DNA of 64,000 nt, taken from NCBI RefSeq assembly GCF_001315985.1, contig NZ_BBBI01000010.1:1-64000 (forward strand), written 5' to 3'. This DNA comes from Vulcanisaeta distributa JCM 11216 (GTDB lineage: Archaea; Thermoproteota; Thermoprotei; Thermoproteales; Thermocladiaceae). A program made the position numbers and the translations under genes. The notes under the pieces were generated by a model. The model saw nothing but the letters and a program-made list of their open reading frames with translations, did not search any database and was not told the origin of the DNA. Every line of letters begins with the position of its first letter. Within the stretch, counting starts at the first letter, position 1. This document shows, piece after piece, positions 60,097-64,000 of this stretch.

Positions 60097-60580
60097 GTGA
60101 GCAGGGTAGTGAGTCAACGGCTTTACCCAGGTCTGTACCTAACGCCACTGTTCAGGAGGTAGCTGGGGCTAGGGTTGTAATTGCCGTTGGTAAGAAGAAG
60201 ACTGCCATAGCCAAGGCAGTGGTTAGGCCTGGAATTGGCAGGGTTAGGGTTAATGGCGTTCCAATCGAGATCTGGCCCATTGAGATGGCTAGGATGAGGA
60301 TGATGGAACCACTGCTGCTCGCGGGTAAGGAGTTAACGAGTAAGGTGGACATTGATGTTACGGTGAGGGGGGGGTGGAGGCTTTATGGGGGGGGCAGGCA
60401 ACCGCCGTTAGGATGGCAATAGCCAGGGGGGGCTTGGTCGAGTACTTCCAGAACTCGAAGTTGCTTGAGCTTTACATGACATATGACCCATCAATGATCA
60501 AGGGAGACCCGAGGAGGACAGAGCCTAAGAAACCAGGTCTAAAGCATGCTAGGTCGAAACGTCAGAAGGCATATAGGTGA
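60093..60580 (+). CDS. rps9: 30S ribosomal protein S9, frameshifted
   Basis: uS9: VIAVGKKKTAIAKAVVRPGI, VNGVPIEIWPIEMARMR. With both G8 runs (60367-60374 and 60387-60394) set to four, the conserved core reads VTVRGGGFMGQATAVRMAIA, then RGLVEYF (G7 60426-60432 as four), and the tail MIKGDPRRTEPKKPGLKHAR, SKRQKAYR. The start ATG overlaps the rpl13 stop by four bases. The two +4 expansions shift the frame twice within 30 bases, and the central frame is not visible in any single ORF. Confidence 0.92.
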
Positions 60581-60646
60581 ATTTCCCTACCTCCTATTTT
60601 TCATTGCAAAAATAATTTAAAGGGGGGGCTCATTACTGCGTACCTA

Positions 60647-60853
60647 ATGATTGTACCCATTAGATGTTGGACCTGCGGGCGACCACTTGGTCATTTATGG
60701 GAACCATTTAAGCAGAGGGTCTTAAATGGCGAGAATCCTGAGAAGGTCCTCAATGACCTTGGTGTCACACGTTATTGCTGCAGGAGAACGTTACTTGCCC
60801 ACATCGAGCTTATTGATAGAGTCCTTGAGTACTCTAAAATCGAGAGTGAGTAA
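60647..60853 (+). CDS. rpoN: DNA-directed RNA polymerase subunit N (Rpo10)
   Basis: Intact 68 residues: [40 protein letters not shown]. The zinc site C-x2-C...CC of Rpb10 is complete. A seven-base G run lies in the leader (60621-60627). Last gene of the cluster. Confidence 0.93.
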   Translation: MIVPIRCWTCGRPLGHLWEPFKQRVLNGENPEKVLNDLGVTRYCCRRTLLAHIELIDRVLEYSKIESE

Positions 60854-60948
60854 TTTAATAAATATCATATATAGTCCTAGATAGTACTACTTTTAACACT
60901 CTTAAATGGTGCTAAGACTTAAATATAGGCTTTCTCGACACGTCATTA

Positions 60949-61239
60949 ATGGAAAGGCCACAACAACCAATGAAGGTACTGCAAAAAATGGTTGGCAAGC
61001 ACATAACCATAAGGCTTAAGAACAATAAGGTATTGAGGGGGGGTGTTCTCGTGAATTACGACGACTGCATGAACCTAATAATTGACGAAGGTGAGGAACT
61101 CGATCAGAAGGGTGAGAATGTGGTTGTTAAATACGGCAGATTAGTGATTAGGGGGGGTACGCAAGTGCTGTATATAACGTCTGAAGAAACAATGGGTGAT
61201 GGGCATGGCCAGGACAATAACAATAAACACAATAGATAG
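60949..61239 (+). CDS. Lsm/Sm-like archaeal RNA-binding protein
   Basis: Intact 96 residues. Sm1: KHITIRLKNNKVLRGGVLVN, YDDCMNLIIDEGEEL. Sm2: YGRLVIRGGTQVLYIT. Both Gly-Gly pairs come from seven-base runs where Sm proteins have one Gly (LRG-VLVNYD, VIRG-x-VLYI), and the VIRG turn is structurally fixed. It forms a ring that binds U-rich RNA. The His/Asn-rich tail overlaps the following mat gene by about 41 bases. Confidence 0.9.
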   Translation: MERPQQPMKVLQKMVGKHITIRLKNNKVLRGGVLVNYDDCMNLIIDEGEELDQKGENVVVKYGRLVIRGGTQVLYITSEETMGDGHGQDNNNKHNR

Positions 61240-62440
61240 GAAACCTGTTTCAGAATTGAATGTGGAGTTAGTGGAGAGGAAGGGCCTTGGGCACCCAGAC
61301 TACATAGCGGATGCTTCGTCCGAGGCCGTTAGCAAGGCCTTGTCTAATTACTACCTTGAGAAGTACGGTATAATCCTACATCATAACGTAGATAAGGTAC
61401 TCATTGTTGGCGGCCAGGCTAATCCACGGTTTGGCGGTGGCGATATTATTCAACCAATATACATACTCGTCGCTGGTAGGGTGACAACCGAGGTTAGGAC
61501 CGCCACGGGCGTTGAGAAGGTGCCGATAGGCACGATAATAATATCGGCAATTAGGGATTGGATTAAGAATAACTTTAGGTTCCTTGATCCGGATAAGCAC
61601 GTGGTCATTGATTATAGGGTTGGCATGGGCTCGACGGACTTAGTTGGTGTTTATGAGCTTGGTGTTAAGGCAACGAGGATACCGTTAGCCAATGACACTT
61701 CAATTGGCGTTGGGTTTGCGCCATTAACTGACACGGAGAAGCTAGTACTTGAGACTGAGAGACTACTTAACTCCAGGGAGTTTAAGGCCAAGCTCCCTGA
61801 GGTTGGTGAGGATGTTAAGGTAATGGGGGGGCTGAGAATTGGTAAGGACGTTAAGTTAACGATAGCCTCAGCAATAATTTCATCCCTAGTTAAGGATAAG
61901 GACCACTACCTAAATATTAAGGAGGAGATCAAGAATAAGGTGCTTGACCTAGCCACAAAAATCGCGCCTAATCTAACTGTTGATGTTACCGTTAATGCCG
62001 CCGACAAGCCAGAGCACGGTATATTCTACTTAACGGTGACTGGCACGTCTGCAGAGCACGGCGATGATGGAGCCACTGGACGTGGTAATAGGGCCAATGG
62101 ATTAATAACACCAATGAGACCCATGACCATGGAGGCCACGGCAGGCAAGAACCCAGTTAGCCACATTGGTAAGCTTTACAACGTACTCGCCAATAAGATT
62201 GCTGAGAGGATCTATGGCGAGGTTAAGGGATTGAAAGAAGTCTACGTCTACCTATTAAGCCAAATTGGTAAGCCAATTAATGAGCCCCCCCTGGTTGCGA
62301 ATGTGGAGGTTCTTCCAGAGCCTGGCGTCACATTGAGCGGTGAGGTTAGGAATGAGATTGACGGCATAGTTAATGAGGAGCTCGATAACATAACATCACT
62401 GACCGAGCTCGTAGTTAAGAGCAAGGTGTCGTTATTCTAA
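61199..62440 (+). CDS. mat: S-adenosylmethionine synthetase, archaeal type
   Basis: Intact, about 413 residues. Family segments: [80 protein letters not shown] and [20 protein letters not shown]. Makes S-adenosylmethionine from Met and ATP, relevant to the radical-SAM and Tsr3 enzymes encoded here. Starts at 61199 or 61205 are both possible. The seven-base runs in VMGGLRIG and NEPPLVA keep the frame. Confidence 0.93.
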   Translation: MGMARTITINTIDRKPVSELNVELVERKGLGHPDYIADASSEAVSKALSNYYLEKYGIILHHNVDKVLIVGGQANPRFGGGDIIQPIYILVAGRVTTEVRTATGVEKVPIGTIIISAIRDWIKNNFRFLDPDKHVVIDYRVGMGSTDLVGVYELGVKATRIPLANDTSIGVGFAPLTDTEKLVLETERLLNSREFKAKLPEVGEDVKVMGGLRIGKDVKLTIASAIISSLVKDKDHYLNIKEEIKNKVLDLATKIAPNLTVDVTVNAADKPEHGIFYLTVTGTSAEHGDDGATGRGNRANGLITPMRPMTMEATAGKNPVSHIGKLYNVLANKIAERIYGEVKGLKEVYVYLLSQIGKPINEPPLVANVEVLPEPGVTLSGEVRNEIDGIVNEELDNITSLTELVVKSKVSLF

Positions 62441-64000
62441 CACACCACTCCTCAAACGCCTATACTCATTTATCATCTTTCTTAACTGATCCTCATCAAG
62501 GGCACTGAGGAATTCCCTACCAAGGGATTCAATGGCATTATTAATAATAGACCTATCAATGAATAAGACCTCACTTAATGAACCGTTATAAACCATGCCG
62601 ATGGGTATAACCCTCAAACCCCCCCTCTTCCATATTGGCCTTAGCATGCTCTTTTCAGTAATATCGATGAGAACCACGGAGTTTATGCCGATGCTTATTA
62701 ACTTATCAATACCCACACTCATTAACTCCCCAACACTCATCACAAGGATGGAATTATGTATCTGAGCCACTGAGTTAAGGTCGAGCCCCTCGGAGTACCT
62801 TATCAACACGTACTTACTACCCCTTAAGTACTCAAGGAAGTCATTCATTAGAGTCCTCATGTTACTCTCAAGCTCCTTAATCCTAAGCTTATACTTCTCA
62901 ATATCGCCCTCAAGCATGTCAATCCTGGCGTACAACGACCTAACGACTTGGTCCTTCCTAACCTCAGCATCGTAATTATTAATCAACTCCTCAAGCTTCT
63001 CCTTAGTCTCGCTATATAGCTTATTCAATCTCTCAATCTCAGCATTTAAAGTCCTTATCATGCTCTCATACTCCTCACGCAATTTATCACAATCGCACTC
63101 ACACCTCTCAGTAGTCAGTAGCCTGACCTCCTGCTGTGGTTGAACATCAATCCTCCTACTAACCTCATCAATTGCCTGCCTTATTGACGCACCCTTAATA
63201 ACGAGGGCCTTCGCATCATCAATAGCCTTGGCATAAGCCTCCTGACCTCCTCCTCAACCCTATCAAGCTTAGGCTTCAACTGAATGAATGCCTTATAGGC
63301 CGCCGCCAGGGCATCCCTCATGTGTGGGTCCTTAACGGCGATTCCCTGCTCACGGGAAATCTTAATTGCGATCTCGCTCTTCTCGGCAATGCTCAGGTCC
63401 CTATCTGGGTAGTAAATCACTGCACCAACCATTGCAGCCAACTTCTTGGCATAGTCTGAGGGTTTGGCTGTATCCACAGCAACTAGGACTGGCGTACCGT
63501 ATTGATACACAATCCTAAGCACATGCCTCCTACTCAGGTTCTTACCGCTTTGCAGTGTCAGCACGTTACCGTTTAGGTCAAGAACGGCCACCCCAGTGAC
63601 TATGCCTGGGTCAATGCCAATAATCAGCTTCCTATCCTTAGCAGTACTTATGCTCTCAGCACCCTCCTGCTCCGTTAATCCAACGAACTTTATTGAGTCC
63701 GTTGGTACTGACTCTATTATCACCTTAACATCCATACTCTTACGCGGCTTAACCACGGACCTAACGAGACTCCTATCAGCATATACGATGAATACCACGG
63801 ACCTCAACCCCTCACTCTCCGGTGTTATGAACATGTCATAATCAAGGCCATTACTCTCCAACCTCTCCCTAATCTCCTTAGCCAAGTACCTAATCCTATG
63901 GGCAATATTCCTCTCGAACCTATTCCTACTCATGCCGCCCGGCGTGGTCGATATCGCGGCCTTAACAATTATCTTAGTCTCAGGCTCATAAACCTTAACA
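62432..64000 (-). CDS. DUF460 protein (RNase H-like domain plus coiled coil), runs off the window
   Basis: The gene is open to the window edge, so its start lies outside. It reads KVYEPETKIIVKAAISTTPG, then NRFERNIAHRIRYLAKEIRE. An RNase H/RuvC-like core follows: RKLIIGIDPGIVTGVAVLDL, VLVAVDTAKPSDYAKKLAAM and KDPHMRDALAAAYKAF (three acidic sites). A lost G at about 63236 breaks the frame; restored, it continues RRAYAKAIDDAKALVIKGAS and a Cys-rich ERCECDCD before a coiled coil (EEYESMIRTLNAEIERLNKL). The C-terminal globular part ends at 62432, overlapping the convergent mat stop. Conserved archaeal family; role in DNA or RNA processing inferred only from the fold. Confidence 0.8.

Noticed and set aside
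1-64000. G7/C7 as a functional motif (chi-like, uptake or segregation signal, G-quadruplex regulator)
   Set aside because: The runs follow the coding strand of whichever gene they are in, lie at conserved Gly/Pro codons, break essential genes and unbalance tRNA helices. A functional motif would not do this.
1-64000. Phase variation by poly-G slippage
   Set aside because: It would be limited to surface or restriction genes; here ribosomal, polymerase, ATP-synthase and tRNA genes are equally affected.
1-64000. CRISPR array or insertion sequence
   Set aside because: No regularly spaced repeats, no transposase signature and no terminal inverted repeats with target duplication were seen.
1-64000. 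Programmed ribosomal frameshifting as the cause of the split genes
   Set aside because: Too many genes are affected, the required shifts differ in size and sign, and neither slippery heptamers nor downstream structures are shared.

Overview
The window comes from a hyperthermophilic crenarchaeon. Several features look like Thermoproteales (a Vulcanisaeta/Caldivirga-like genome is my impression, not a computed result). These are tRNA genes with short introns, one of them inside the anticodon stem; archaeal-type rpoD-rpl18e-rpl13-rps9-rpoN, spt4-rps24e, Lsm and archaeal-type MAT genes; a PaREP1 protein; an EtfABCX set; and TATA boxes placed for leaderless mRNAs. No insertion sequence, rRNA or CRISPR array was seen.

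The most important property of the sequence is a G/C homopolymer problem. Runs of 7-8 G or C occur about 2-3 times per kb. Where a conserved protein or tRNA helix gives the expected length, most of these runs should be 4 (sometimes 5). Runs of 5 or 6 inside genes nearly always mark a frameshift that disappears at length 4. Separately, many GGG/CCC triplets have lost one base. Together these break more than half of the genes, including rpoD, rpl13, rps9, rpl18e and atpK. I read this as a sequence-quality artefact, so broken neighbours are annotated here as single genes with each lesion stated. Many 'Gly-Gly' or 'Pro-Pro' pairs are probably single residues.

Layout. 0.4-1.5 kb: polyprenol-phosphate glycosyltransferase and an intron-bearing tRNA (CAT). 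2-9.5 kb: an envelope region with a minus-strand operon of membrane and Cys-rich proteins, divergent from a type-IV-pilin-like gene and a long secreted repeat protein. 9.5-10.3 kb: a MntA-HepT toxin-antitoxin pair. 10.3-19.5 kb: accessory genes (ATPase, AIM24-like protein, thermopsin-like protein, HEPN-like protein, coiled-coil nuclease-like protein, small kinase, AbrB-like regulator) with several gene remnants. 19.7-25 kb: CoaBC and the electron-bifurcating EtfA/B-FixX/C set. 25-28 kb: two radical-SAM enzymes. 28.9-31 kb: rps24e, spt4, an EndoIII-like glycosylase and tsr3. 31-34.8 kb: a molybdenum hydroxylase with large, FAD and 2Fe-2S parts. 35-50 kb: mechanosensitive-like channel, glycosyltransferases, RecA-like ATPase, M20, M1 and M42 peptidases, the ATP-synthase proteolipid, two more tRNAs, a purine permease, a phosphohexomutase and a gamma-carbonic-anhydrase-like protein. 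50-58 kb: a second molybdopterin large subunit, a PAC2 protein, an SDR, a DNA-glycosylase-like protein, a phosphodiesterase, and DUF3311 plus a sodium:solute symporter. 58-64 kb: the RNA polymerase/ribosomal cluster, Lsm, S-adenosylmethionine synthetase and a DUF460 protein that runs off the end.

Functionally the window combines housekeeping information processing with redox catabolism (Etf bifurcation, aldehyde/xanthine-type oxidoreductases), peptide and purine use, surface glycosylation and a probable extracellular structure.
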